From assembly GCA_009924875.1 (NCBI GenBank), contig RFQQ01000002.1:1-39970 (forward strand): a stretch of 39,970 nucleotides of DNA. Direction: 5' to 3'. Both the position numbers and the translations under genes were made by a program. Shown piece after piece: positions 28,721 to 37,766 of this stretch; position 1 is the stretch's first letter, and each line of letters begins with the position of its first letter. The stretch is from Actinomycetota bacterium (GTDB lineage: Bacteria; Actinomycetota; Acidimicrobiia; Acidimicrobiales; Ilumatobacteraceae). The notes below the pieces were generated by a model. That model worked only from the letters and a program-made list of their open reading frames with translations. It did not search any database and had not been told where the DNA came from.

Positions 28721-30706
28721 TCAGTTCCGGCCGGTGAGCTGGGAGAGCAATGACTCCGGGGAGTCCGCTGGCAGATCGCAAACCCGGTCACGGCATACAT
28801 AGGCGAACCCCGAGACCCGCCCGGTCCACAGTGGTGAGTCGTACTCCTCTCCCCAGGCGAGCACCATGTCGGGGCGCCAGACCGCCTTCGCGACGCGAAC
28901 CAAATCCGCGTTGTCACCGGGGATCACTACTTCGGTGATGCCGCGATGTCGGACCTCAAGCGCGGCGAGCGCGTTCGATAGGCCCGTCGGTGCGCGTTCG
29001 ATGAGGGCCCCGAGCAAGATGAGGATTCGGTCGGCGTGGTTGGTGTAGCGCTGCTCTCCGGTGAGCGCGCCGAGGCGCATGAGAGCGAGGGCCGCCGTCG
29101 AGTTGGCCGATGGCACCGCCTGGTCGTAGACGTCCTTCTGTCGCACGACGAGTTGCTCCGCGTCATCGGCCGTGGTGAAGAGTCCGCCGTGCTCCGGGTC
29201 CCAAAAATGGTCGAGCATCGTGTCTGCGGTCTCGACGGCGAGTCGGGTCCAGCGTGCCTGCCCGGTCGCCTCGCCGAGCCGGGTGAAGGCGTCGACGAGT
29301 GCCGCGTAATCGGCGGCGAGGGCGTGGTGACGTGCACGCGGCTGGCCATCGGCCTGCCAAGAACGGAGCCAACGCCCATTCGCGGTGCGCAACTCATCCA
29401 CGAGGAAGCGTCCGATCCGTTCAGCCGCCTCCACCCAGTCCGGCCGGTCGAGCGCGGTCGCCGCGTCGAGAAGCGCGGAGATGAACAACGCGTTCCACTC
29501 GGTGAGCACCTTGTCGTCACGGCCCGGCCGGGGCCGTCGGGAGCGCGCTTCGAGCAACCGGCGACGTCCTTCCTCGATCTCTGGTGAACGGGCGAGGGAG
29601 CCTCGGGCGTGCAGGCGGTTCGGGATGCTCCGACCCTCGAAATTGCCGGCGTCGTCGATACCGAACCAAGCGAGAAGTGGCTCGGCATCGTCACCGAGCA
29701 CCTCTCGAACCTCCTCGGGAGTCCAGGTGTAGAACCAGCCCTCCACCGAGGAGCCGTCAGGGGCAAGCGAGTCGGCGTCCTCGGCTGAATGGATGCCTCC
29801 TGATGGATCAGCGAGCGTGCCGAGCACATACGCGACGGTTTCCTCGACCACGAGTCGCCAATCCTCTCGGCGAAACAACGACCATCCCTGCCGGTAGGCG
29901 CGGATGAGGAGGGCCTGGTCGTAGAGCATCTTCTCGAAGTGAGGAACGAGCCACTCTCGATCGACCGAGTACCTCGCGAACCCGCCGCCGAAATGGTCGT
30001 ACATGCCTCCCGAGGCCATGGCGTCGAGCGTCGTGGTCGCCACGGCGCCAGCACCCTCCCCGCCGTTGGTCATGTACGCCCTCATGACGAGTTCGAGGTG
30101 GAAGGTCGAGGGGAACTTCGGTGCCTGACCGAAGCCTCCCCACTCGGAATCGAAGGCACCGGCGAGTCGACCGAGCGCGTCGTTGACCACCTCGAGTCCG
30201 GGGAGCCCGTCACCCGGGGTCACCGAAGAGGTCGCGTCGACCGCGGCAACGAGCGCAGTGGCGTTCGCATCGAGTTCCTCCCGACGGTCCCGCCACACCT
30301 CACCGAGGGCATCGAGCAACTTGAGGAAAGCCGGCTTCGGGTAGTAGGTGCCACCCCAGAACGGACGGGCGTCATGGTCGAGCACGACCGTGAGCGGCCA
30401 GCCGCCGCGACCAGTGAGGGCGACGACCGCGTCCATGTAGATCGAATCGACGTCGGGCCGCTCCTCTCGGTCGACCTTGATGTTGACAAATCCCGAGTTC
30501 ATGGCGTTGGCCACCTCGTCGTCCTCGAAGCACTCATGCGCCATGACGTGGCACCAGTGGCACGCGGAGTAGCCGATGCTCAACAGGACGGGGACGTCGC
30601 GTCTCCGGGCCTCGTCAAAGGCTTCCGATGACCACGGGTGCCAGTCGACCGGATTCTCCCGGTGCTGGCGGAGGTAGGGGGAGGTCTCCCCGCCAAGACG
30701 GTTCAC
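28721..30706 (-). CDS. DUF255/YyaL-type thioredoxin-like plus (alpha/alpha)6-barrel protein
   Basis: NRLGGETSPYLRQHRENPVDWHPW, SIGYSACHWCHVMAHECFED, FVNIKVDREERPDVD; GTG 30706 preferred (or ATG 30718). Confidence 0.92.
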   Translation of the reverse strand: MNRLGGETSPYLRQHRENPVDWHPWSSEAFDEARRRDVPVLLSIGYSACHWCHVMAHECFEDDEVANAMNSGFVNIKVDREERPDVDSIYMDAVVALTGRGGWPLTVVLDHDARPFWGGTYYPKPAFLKLLDALGEVWRDRREELDANATALVAAVDATSSVTPGDGLPGLEVVNDALGRLAGAFDSEWGGFGQAPKFPSTFHLELVMRAYMTNGGEGAGAVATTTLDAMASGGMYDHFGGGFARYSVDREWLVPHFEKMLYDQALLIRAYRQGWSLFRREDWRLVVEETVAYVLGTLADPSGGIHSAEDADSLAPDGSSVEGWFYTWTPEEVREVLGDDAEPLLAWFGIDDAGNFEGRSIPNRLHARGSLARSPEIEEGRRRLLEARSRRPRPGRDDKVLTEWNALFISALLDAATALDRPDWVEAAERIGRFLVDELRTANGRWLRSWQADGQPRARHHALAADYAALVDAFTRLGEATGQARWTRLAVETADTMLDHFWDPEHGGLFTTADDAEQLVVRQKDVYDQAVPSANSTAALALMRLGALTGEQRYTNHADRILILLGALIERAPTGLSNALAALEVRHRGITEVVIPGDNADLVRVAKAVWRPDMVLAWGEEYDSPLWTGRVSGFAYVCRDRVCDLPADSPESLLSQLTGRN

Positions 30707-30776
30707 GCCCCCGACCATAGGGGCCGAGGTGGATCTCCGCGGGACGGACCTCGCTGGTCGCCGGTACCCTCGCCGC

Positions 30777-31103
30777 GTGACGTCGCCGGCCGACAAGCTC
30801 CCGATCAAAATGCTCAATGACCGCCTGCTCGTGCGGATCGGTCGTGACGATGGAGAGCGCCGGTCATCGGGTGGCATCCTCATTCCGGCCACCGCACAGA
30901 TGGCGAAGCGCCTCATCTGGGCTGAGGTCGTTGCCCTCGGGCAGAACGTCCGCGCGGCGGAGGTCGGCGACCTCGTGCTCTTCTCTCCCGACGATCGCTA
31001 CGAGGTCGAGGTCCAAGGCGAGGACCTCATCATGTTGCGCGAGCGCGACCTTCACGCCGTCGCCGCTGAGCGGATCGAGGCGTCGACCGGCCTCTACCTC
31101 TAG
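30777..31103 (+). CDS. GroES/Cpn10-family protein with C-terminal extension ending STGLYL
   Basis: LPIKMLNDRLLVRIG...SSGGILIPATAQ...GDLVLFSPDDRYEVEVQGEDLIMLRERDLHAVAAERIEASTGLYL*. Confidence 0.88.
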   Translation: MTSPADKLPIKMLNDRLLVRIGRDDGERRSSGGILIPATAQMAKRLIWAEVVALGQNVRAAEVGDLVLFSPDDRYEVEVQGEDLIMLRERDLHAVAAERIEASTGLYL

Positions 31104-31123
31104 GCGATCCCTAGGCTGGGAGC

Positions 31124-31489
31124 GTGGAGGCGCGAGAGACCTGGACCCCGGTAGAGGCGACCGCCGACCTGCTCGCCCAGATCCGGTTCGATGACCGCGG
31201 TCTCGTTCCAGCGATCGCCCAGGATGTGGAAAGCGGCGAGGTGCTGATGCTCGCCTGGATGAACGTCGAGTCGTTGACGATGACGCTGCGTGAGGGACGC
31301 ATGGTCTACTGGTCGAGGAGCCGCGCCGAGTTGTGGCGCAAGGGCGATACGAGCGGTGACCATCAAGAGCTCCGGTGGGCCCGCTACGACTGCGACGGCG
31401 ACACCCTCCTGTTCGGAGTCGTGCAGCACGGTAGAGGGGCCTGCCATACGGGTGAGCGGACCTGTTTCTTCCGTCCGCTGACGCCATGA
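31124..31489 (+). CDS. hisI: Phosphoribosyl-AMP cyclohydrolase HisI
   Basis: IRFDDRGLVPAIAQD, VLMLAWMN, YWSRSRAELWRKGDTSG, YDCDGDTLLF, GACHTGERTCFFR. Confidence 0.96.
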   Translation: MEARETWTPVEATADLLAQIRFDDRGLVPAIAQDVESGEVLMLAWMNVESLTMTLREGRMVYWSRSRAELWRKGDTSGDHQELRWARYDCDGDTLLFGVVQHGRGACHTGERTCFFRPLTP

Positions 31490-32988
31490 GGCTTCATCCG
31501 GATCCGGAGCGCTTCCTCGAACTCGCCGCGCGGCACACGGTGGTGCCCGTGTGGACCGAGGTGCTCGCGGATCTCGAGACACCCGTCTCGGCCTTCATGA
31601 AACTGGTCGGCGATGACCCGGGATTCGTGTTCGAGTCAGTTGAGCACGGTGAGCGCTGGAGCCGGTTCTCGTTCATCGGTCGTGACCCCGTGGCGACCCT
31701 CGTGCTGCGCGACGGTCAGGTGACGATCACCGGGGATCCTGGGGTTGAGCTTCCAACGGACCGCGGGATCCTCGCGGCACTCGAGAAACTGCTCGCCGCG
31801 CACTCCTCCCCGGAGATCGAGGGGCTCCCACCGCTCTTCGGTGGGTTGGCTGGCTTCCTCGGCTACGACGTGGTGCGCGAGATCGAGCATCTGCCCAACG
31901 CCCCCGCCGACGATCACGGCATGCCCGACGCGGTCATGAGCCTGATCGGATCGCTCGCGGTCTTCGATCACTGGCGTCAACGGATCCTGCTGATCGAGTC
32001 GGTCATGACCGGTGGGCTCGACCGCGAGGCGCTGGTCGCCGCCCGCGAGCGAGCCGGCCGAGCCGTTGCCGAAGCCGCGTCGCGACTCGCTGAGCCGCTC
32101 ACCCAGCCTCCCGCGGAACCACCCGATCCCTCCGATCCCAACCCTGAGGTGACCTCGCCGACGGGGGCGGGTGACTATCGGCGGGCGGTCGAGGTGGCCA
32201 AGGAGCACATCCTCGCGGGCGACATCTTCCAAGTGGTGCTCAGTCAACGGTTTGACTTGCAGCTCGGTGCGGAGCCCTTCGACGTCTACCGGGTGCTCCG
32301 TCAGGTCAATCCCAGCCCCTACATGTACTTCCTCCGCACGGAGGGGGTCACGCTCGTCGGCTCGTCGCCAGAGCCGATGGTGCAGCTGCGAGGTCGCACC
32401 GTCATTTCGCGGCCGATCGCCGGTACACGACGGCGCGGGGTTGACGATGAGCACGACCGACGGCTCGCAGCGGAGCTCATCGAGCATCCCAAGGAGCGGG
32501 CCGAGCACGTCATGCTCGTCGACCTCGCGCGCAACGATGTCGGGCGAGTCGCCGAGTTCGGCACGGTGCGTCCTGATGAGTTCATGACCCTCGAGCGCTA
32601 CTCCCACGTCATGCACCTCACCTCGCAGGTCTCCGGCACGCTCCGTGAGGGCCTCGGTCCGATCGATGTGTTGCGCGCGACCCTTCCGGCCGGCACGGTG
32701 AGTGGCGCGCCGAAGGTGCGGGCGATGGAGATCATCGATGCGCTCGAGCCGGTGAAACGTGGCCCATATGCCGGTGTCGTCGGCTACCTCGACTGGTCGG
32801 GAAACCTCGACACCGCGATCTGCATCAGGACGATGTTCGTCCGCGCCGATGGCACGACCGCTTCGCTGCAGGCGGGAGCGGGTGTTGTCGCGGACTCGAT
32901 TCCCGAGGATGAGGACCTCGAATGCCACAACAAAGCGGCCGCGTTGCTCGCCGCGATCCCGGCGGCTCGACGGATGGGGCGGCGATGA
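31486..32988 (+). CDS. trpE: Anthranilate synthase component I TrpE
   Basis: ILAGDIFQVVLSQRF, NPSPYMYFLRTEG, GTRRRGVDDEHD, LPAGTVSGAPKVRAMEIIDALEP, AGAGVVADSIPEDE. Confidence 0.96.
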   Translation: MRLHPDPERFLELAARHTVVPVWTEVLADLETPVSAFMKLVGDDPGFVFESVEHGERWSRFSFIGRDPVATLVLRDGQVTITGDPGVELPTDRGILAALEKLLAAHSSPEIEGLPPLFGGLAGFLGYDVVREIEHLPNAPADDHGMPDAVMSLIGSLAVFDHWRQRILLIESVMTGGLDREALVAARERAGRAVAEAASRLAEPLTQPPAEPPDPSDPNPEVTSPTGAGDYRRAVEVAKEHILAGDIFQVVLSQRFDLQLGAEPFDVYRVLRQVNPSPYMYFLRTEGVTLVGSSPEPMVQLRGRTVISRPIAGTRRRGVDDEHDRRLAAELIEHPKERAEHVMLVDLARNDVGRVAEFGTVRPDEFMTLERYSHVMHLTSQVSGTLREGLGPIDVLRATLPAGTVSGAPKVRAMEIIDALEPVKRGPYAGVVGYLDWSGNLDTAICIRTMFVRADGTTASLQAGAGVVADSIPEDEDLECHNKAAALLAAIPAARRMGRR

Positions 32989-33626
32989 GCGCGATCGGCC
33001 CGACCTACGTGGTTCCTGGTCCGCGAGACCTCATCGAGGTGGTTGGCCCTGACGCTGTTACTTACCTGCACAGCCAGCTGTCCCAAGACATCGGCTCGAT
33101 GGCGGTTGGCGACCGAGCCCTCAGCCTCGTGCTCGAACCGGACGGGCGGGTGTGCGCCCCGGTCGGGGTGTCGCGCGAGGGAGACGACCGCATCGTCCTC
33201 GATGTCGATCCGGGTTTCGGCGAGTCGGTCGCAGCCCGCCTGCTCCGATTCCGGTTGCGCACCGATGCCGAGATCACACTGATCGCTGCTGGGGGTCACC
33301 GCAATGGAGCGGAGGAGGAGTCACGGATCGTCGACGGTTGGCCGGCGCTCGGGAGCGAGATCATTCAGGGTGAGACGCTCGCCGCGGAGACCGGCCTCAC
33401 CGACGTCGCTGTCTCCTTCACCAAGGGGTGCTATCCGGGTCAGGAACTGGTGGAGCGGATGGATTCCCGCGGTTCGATTCCACCTCGTCGGATCGTCCGC
33501 GTCCGCGTCGAGTCGGGGACGCTCGTCGGGTCCTCCGTGATCCGCGATGGCGCCGAGGTCGGTGAGGTCACCAGCGTGGTTGGCGAGCACGCTCTCGCGC
33601 GTGTCGGGCGGACCTTCAGCGACTGA
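32985..33626 (+). CDS. YgfZ/GcvT folate-binding family protein
   Basis: VTYLHSQLSQDI and KGCYPGQELVERMDSRG signature. Confidence 0.92.
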   Translation: MSAIGPTYVVPGPRDLIEVVGPDAVTYLHSQLSQDIGSMAVGDRALSLVLEPDGRVCAPVGVSREGDDRIVLDVDPGFGESVAARLLRFRLRTDAEITLIAAGGHRNGAEEESRIVDGWPALGSEIIQGETLAAETGLTDVAVSFTKGCYPGQELVERMDSRGSIPPRRIVRVRVESGTLVGSSVIRDGAEVGEVTSVVGEHALARVGRTFSD

Positions 33627-34263
33627 GACGGAGCGCCGACACCTGCGACCACAGCAGGAGAGCCCCGACCACGACCAAAGAGCGCCACGCCGCGCTCTGA
33701 GCCGCCCACACGATGCCGGCCGAGGTGACGGTCGCGCTGAGACCGATCACCACCCGCGCCGCCGACGGGCCGAGTAGGGGAGTTACGGCGTGAGAGACCA
33801 GGTGGCCGCCGTCAAGCGGCCAGAGCGGGATCAGGTTCGCGGTGCCGATGACGACCCCTGCCCACCAGATCGCGGTCGCGATACCACTCGCTGAGATCGC
33901 GTCGATGTCGAGGGGATGGGCGGCCCACGGAAGTAGGCAAATCCAGCCTGCTGCGATGTGGGCGGCCGGGCCGGCCGCCGAGAGCGCCATCCGGCCACGG
34001 GTGGCGATGGCGCGACCGGGTTGGAACGAGGTGTAGCCGACCATGAAACCGAGGGAGATCGAGGCCTCCGCGCCAAGCCGTCGGGCGACAAGGGCGTGAC
34101 CGAGTTCGTGAATCACGGTGAACGCGGCGAGTGAGATGGCGAGCACGAGGCCCTCTGGGCCCGGATCAAGCCCGAAGACGATGAGGAGGAAAAACCAGAA
34201 CCCCGAGGTCGCGCGGACCGGGAAGCCGAGCAGCGCGGCCCGCCGTTCGCCACTCGGAGCCAT
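33616..34263 (-). CDS. Site-2 protease (M50) family membrane metalloprotease
   Basis: FTVIHELGHALVARRLG (HExxH) and NLIPLWPLDGGHLVSH; polytopic. Confidence 0.92.
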   Translation of the reverse strand: MAPSGERRAALLGFPVRATSGFWFFLLIVFGLDPGPEGLVLAISLAAFTVIHELGHALVARRLGAEASISLGFMVGYTSFQPGRAIATRGRMALSAAGPAAHIAAGWICLLPWAAHPLDIDAISASGIATAIWWAGVVIGTANLIPLWPLDGGHLVSHAVTPLLGPSAARVVIGLSATVTSAGIVWAAQSAAWRSLVVVGALLLWSQVSALRLSR

Positions 34264-34347
34264 GTCCGAACCGTACCCGCACCGCCGATTCCGATCATCG
34301 CTACGGCGGTGGTCTCCTCGAGGGACTCGCTCGTAGACTCGCCAGAC

Positions 34348-37002
34348 GTGCCCTACGTCTACGCATTTGATCACGCCCACCGCAAGCCACCCATGTCCTA
34401 CAAGGACCTCCTCGGTGGAAAGGGGGCGAACCTTGCCGAGATGACGACCGTGCTCGGTCTTCCGGTGCCCCCTGGGTTCACGGTGTCGACCGACGCCTGT
34501 CGCGCCTACATGCACGGCGGGTGGCCCGATGGCCTCGACGCGGAGGTGACCCGTCACGTCGCGAAACTCGAGAAGACGATGGGTCGTCGACTCGGCGACG
34601 CGAAGGATCCGCTGCTCGTCAGCGTGCGCTCGGGAGCGAAGTTCTCGATGCCGGGGATGATGGACACCGTCTTGAACCTCGGTCTCAACGACCGCAGCGT
34701 CGTCGGTCTCGCCTCGGTCACCGGCGACGAGCGATTCGCGTACGACTCCTACCGCCGTTTCATCGCGATGTACGGGCGCATCGTCCTCGGTGTCGACGGC
34801 GAGGTGTTCGAGCACCCCCTCGAGGCGGCCAAGGCCAAGGCGGGCACCGCGAACGACGCGGATCTCGACGCCGCTGCGCTGAAGGCGCTCGTCAAGACCT
34901 ACCTCGCTGCCGTCCGCCGCGCGACCGGCGCCCCGTTCCCGCAGGATCCGCGTGCCCAGCTCGATGGCGCGATCGAAGCGGTGTTCCGTTCGTGGAACGG
35001 CGCCCGAGCGATCGCCTACCGAGTTCGCGAGAAGATCAGTCACGAACTCGGCACCGCCGTCAACGTGCAGACGATGGTCTTCGGCAACCGTGACGACAAC
35101 TCGGGAACCGGCGTCGGGTTCACCCGCAACGCCGCGACCGGTGACAACCGCCCCTATGGCGACTTCCTCGTCAATGCCCAGGGTGAGGACGTCGTCGCGG
35201 GAATCCGCAACACCCTCGGCCTTGACGACATGAAGCGCCTCTTCCCGAAGATCCACGCTGACCTCCTCAAGATCTTCAAGCGACTCGAGGAGCACTACAC
35301 CGACATGTGCGATACCGAGTTCACCATTGAGCAGGGCCGTCTCTGGATGCTGCAGACCCGCGTCGGCAAGCGGACCGGGGCCGCGGCCTTGAAGATGGCG
35401 GTCGACATGACCAAGGGCACCGACGGCGTGAAGCGCAAGTCGTGGAAGATCTCGCGTGAGGAGGCCGTCATGCGGGTCACCGCCGAGCACCTCGAGTCGG
35501 TGCTCCACCCGCAGTTCTCCAAGAAGTCGACGGCGATCGCGAAGGGCCTCGGAGCTTCTCCCGGCGCCGCGGTCGGCCGCGTCTACCTGACCGCCGATGA
35601 TGCCGAAGCAGCGGCCAAGCGAGGCGAGAAGGTGATCCTCGTGCGGAGCGAGACGAGCCCCGAGGACGTCCACGGCATGATGGTCGCCCAAGGAATCCTC
35701 ACCTCCCGTGGCGGCCTCGTGAGCCACGCGGCGGTCGTCGCTCGAGGCTGGGGAACCCCAGCGGTCGTCGGCGCCGAGCAGGTTCGCATCGAGGGTCGGC
35801 AGTTCAGCGTCGGCAACACCGTGGTGAAGCAGGGCGACGTCATCTCGATCGACGGCCACACCGGGGAGATCATGCTCGGCGCGCTTGAGATGGCGAACGC
35901 GAAGCCGCCGAAGGAGTACGACGTCATCCTCTCGTGGGCCGACGTCATCCGGAAGGGTCATCTCGCCGTGCGCGCGAACGCCGATACCGGCGCCGATGCC
36001 GCGGTCGCGCGTGAGAAGGGAGCCGAGGGAATCGGTCTCTGCCGGACCGAGCACATGTTCCTCGCCCCCGACCGATTGCCGATCGTGCGCGCGATGATCC
36101 TCGCCGACACTCCTCGCAAGGAGGCCAAGGCGCTCGAGCAACTTCGCGTGGCGCAGCAGGCCGACTTCGAGGAGATCCTCGAGGCGATGGATGGCCTCCC
36201 GGTCACCGTCCGCCTGCTCGATCCTCCGTTGCACGAGTTCCTCCCCTCAGTGGAGGAGTTGAAGGTCAAGGCGGCCAAGCGGGGTCTCTCCGCCAAGGAG
36301 CAGAAGCTGCTCGCCGCTGCGGAGTCCTGGGCCGAGCACAACCCGATGATCGGTACCCGCGGTGTTCGCCTCGGAGTGATCAAGCCGGGTCTCTACGCCA
36401 TGCAGGTACGGGCGCTGCTTGACGCCGCCGCCAAGCTTCGTGAGGCGGGTGGGCGTCCGATCGTCGAGATCATGATTCCGCTCACCGTCACCCGCGAGGA
36501 GCTGGCGCTGGCCCGTTCCTGGGTGCAGGAGGAGGTCGACGCCGCGCTCAAGGGCATGCGCCGTAAGCCGCACATCTCGATCGGCACGATGGTCGAGACC
36601 CCGCGGGCCGCGGTGCGCGCCGACGAGATCGCCGAGGCCGCCGACTTCTTCTCCTTCGGCACGAACGACCTCACCCAGCTGACCTTCGGCTTCAGCCGCG
36701 ATGATGTCGAGAGCCGGATGATGCCGGCCTATCTCGAGCAGGGCCTGTTGAAGCGGAATCCGTTCGACACCATCGACCAGTCGGGTGTCGGCGACCTCGT
36801 TCGCCTCGGTGCCGAGCGTGGACGTTCCACCAAGCCCGATCTGAAGCTCGGCGTGTGCGGTGAGCACGGTGGCGACCCCGAGTCGATCGATCTTTTCTAC
36901 CGACTCGGTCTCGATTACGTGAGTTGCTCGCCGTTCCGCGTGCCGATCGCGCGCCTCTCCGCCGCGCAGGCGATCGTCGGCGCGAGCGACTCACAGAAGT
37001 GA
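34348..37002 (+). CDS. ppdK: Pyruvate, phosphate dikinase
   Basis: LLGGKGANLAEMT, VRSGAKFSMPGMMDTVLNLGLN, GGLVSHAAVVARGWGTPAVVG, EGIGLCRTEHMF, GTNDLTQLTFGFSRDD. Confidence 0.97.
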   Translation: MPYVYAFDHAHRKPPMSYKDLLGGKGANLAEMTTVLGLPVPPGFTVSTDACRAYMHGGWPDGLDAEVTRHVAKLEKTMGRRLGDAKDPLLVSVRSGAKFSMPGMMDTVLNLGLNDRSVVGLASVTGDERFAYDSYRRFIAMYGRIVLGVDGEVFEHPLEAAKAKAGTANDADLDAAALKALVKTYLAAVRRATGAPFPQDPRAQLDGAIEAVFRSWNGARAIAYRVREKISHELGTAVNVQTMVFGNRDDNSGTGVGFTRNAATGDNRPYGDFLVNAQGEDVVAGIRNTLGLDDMKRLFPKIHADLLKIFKRLEEHYTDMCDTEFTIEQGRLWMLQTRVGKRTGAAALKMAVDMTKGTDGVKRKSWKISREEAVMRVTAEHLESVLHPQFSKKSTAIAKGLGASPGAAVGRVYLTADDAEAAAKRGEKVILVRSETSPEDVHGMMVAQGILTSRGGLVSHAAVVARGWGTPAVVGAEQVRIEGRQFSVGNTVVKQGDVISIDGHTGEIMLGALEMANAKPPKEYDVILSWADVIRKGHLAVRANADTGADAAVAREKGAEGIGLCRTEHMFLAPDRLPIVRAMILADTPRKEAKALEQLRVAQQADFEEILEAMDGLPVTVRLLDPPLHEFLPSVEELKVKAAKRGLSAKEQKLLAAAESWAEHNPMIGTRGVRLGVIKPGLYAMQVRALLDAAAKLREAGGRPIVEIMIPLTVTREELALARSWVQEEVDAALKGMRRKPHISIGTMVETPRAAVRADEIAEAADFFSFGTNDLTQLTFGFSRDDVESRMMPAYLEQGLLKRNPFDTIDQSGVGDLVRLGAERGRSTKPDLKLGVCGEHGGDPESIDLFYRLGLDYVSCSPFRVPIARLSAAQAIVGASDSQK

Positions 37003-37007
37003 TCTGA

Positions 37008-37032
37008 GCCACGGCCCGCGAGGGGCCGTGGC
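37008..37032 (+). terminator. 10-bp perfect hairpin after ppdK, abutting the RBS of the next gene
   Basis: GCCACGGCCC-GCGAG-GGGCCGTGGC; no T-tract. Confidence 0.55.
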
Positions 37033-37043
37033 AGGATTGCCCC

Positions 37044-37766
37044 ATGGAGATAACGACACGTCACACTCCCGCTTATGGCGTCGCTCGCCTGCAGATGCAA
37101 GGAGGTGAGGCGGCCCGGGTCGAATCGGGAGCGATGATGGCCATGTCGGCCGGGGTCGAGTTGCGGTCTCGGGCTGAGGGTGGCGTGATGAAGTCGCTGA
37201 AGCGCGCGGCGCTCGGCGGCGAGAGTTTCTTCGTGTCGACCTACACCGCTCCGGCGCAGGGCGGCTTCGTCGACGTTGCCGCGCGGCTCCCTGGCGACAT
37301 CACCGTTCATCAGGTGTCGCCGGATTCTGCGCTGTTCATCTCGAAGGGCTCATGGTTGGCCAACGAGCAGACCGTGGAGATCGATACGAAGTGGGGTGGC
37401 TTCCGAAACCTCTTCGGGTCCGAGGGTGGATTCATCCTCCGTGCGGCGGGCTCTGGTCAGGTGGTCTTCAGTTGCTACGGGGCACTCGAGGTGTGGAATC
37501 TCGAGGCCGGACAGCACTTCACCGTCGACACTGGCCATATGGTCGCCTACACCGAGTCGATCACCATGCAGATCCGACAGGCCTCCGGTGGCCTAGTGCA
37601 GACGGTCAAGAGTGGTGAGGGCCTGGTGTTCGACTTCACTGGACCAGGGCGCGTCTGGACGCAGACCCGCAACCCGAATGAGTTACTCGGGTGGATCTCC
37701 GCCGCCGTCGGAGGTGGCTCCGGACCGTCGGGCGGCGCCCTCGGCGGTCTGCTCGGCCGCCAGTGA
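37044..37766 (+). CDS. AIM24-family (TIGR00266-like) protein
   Basis: RVESGAMMAMSAGVEL, GGESFFVSTYTAP, LFISKGSWLA, GLVFDFTGPGRVWTQTRNP. Confidence 0.88.
   Translation: MEITTRHTPAYGVARLQMQGGEAARVESGAMMAMSAGVELRSRAEGGVMKSLKRAALGGESFFVSTYTAPAQGGFVDVAARLPGDITVHQVSPDSALFISKGSWLANEQTVEIDTKWGGFRNLFGSEGGFILRAAGSGQVVFSCYGALEVWNLEAGQHFTVDTGHMVAYTESITMQIRQASGGLVQTVKSGEGLVFDFTGPGRVWTQTRNPNELLGWISAAVGGGSGPSGGALGGLLGRQ

Noticed and set aside
33616-36234. 872-aa minus-strand ORF apparently extending the S2P gene across ppdK
   Set aside because: Only the last ~215 aa are S2P-like, with a good ATG at 34263; the rest is antisense to ppdK.
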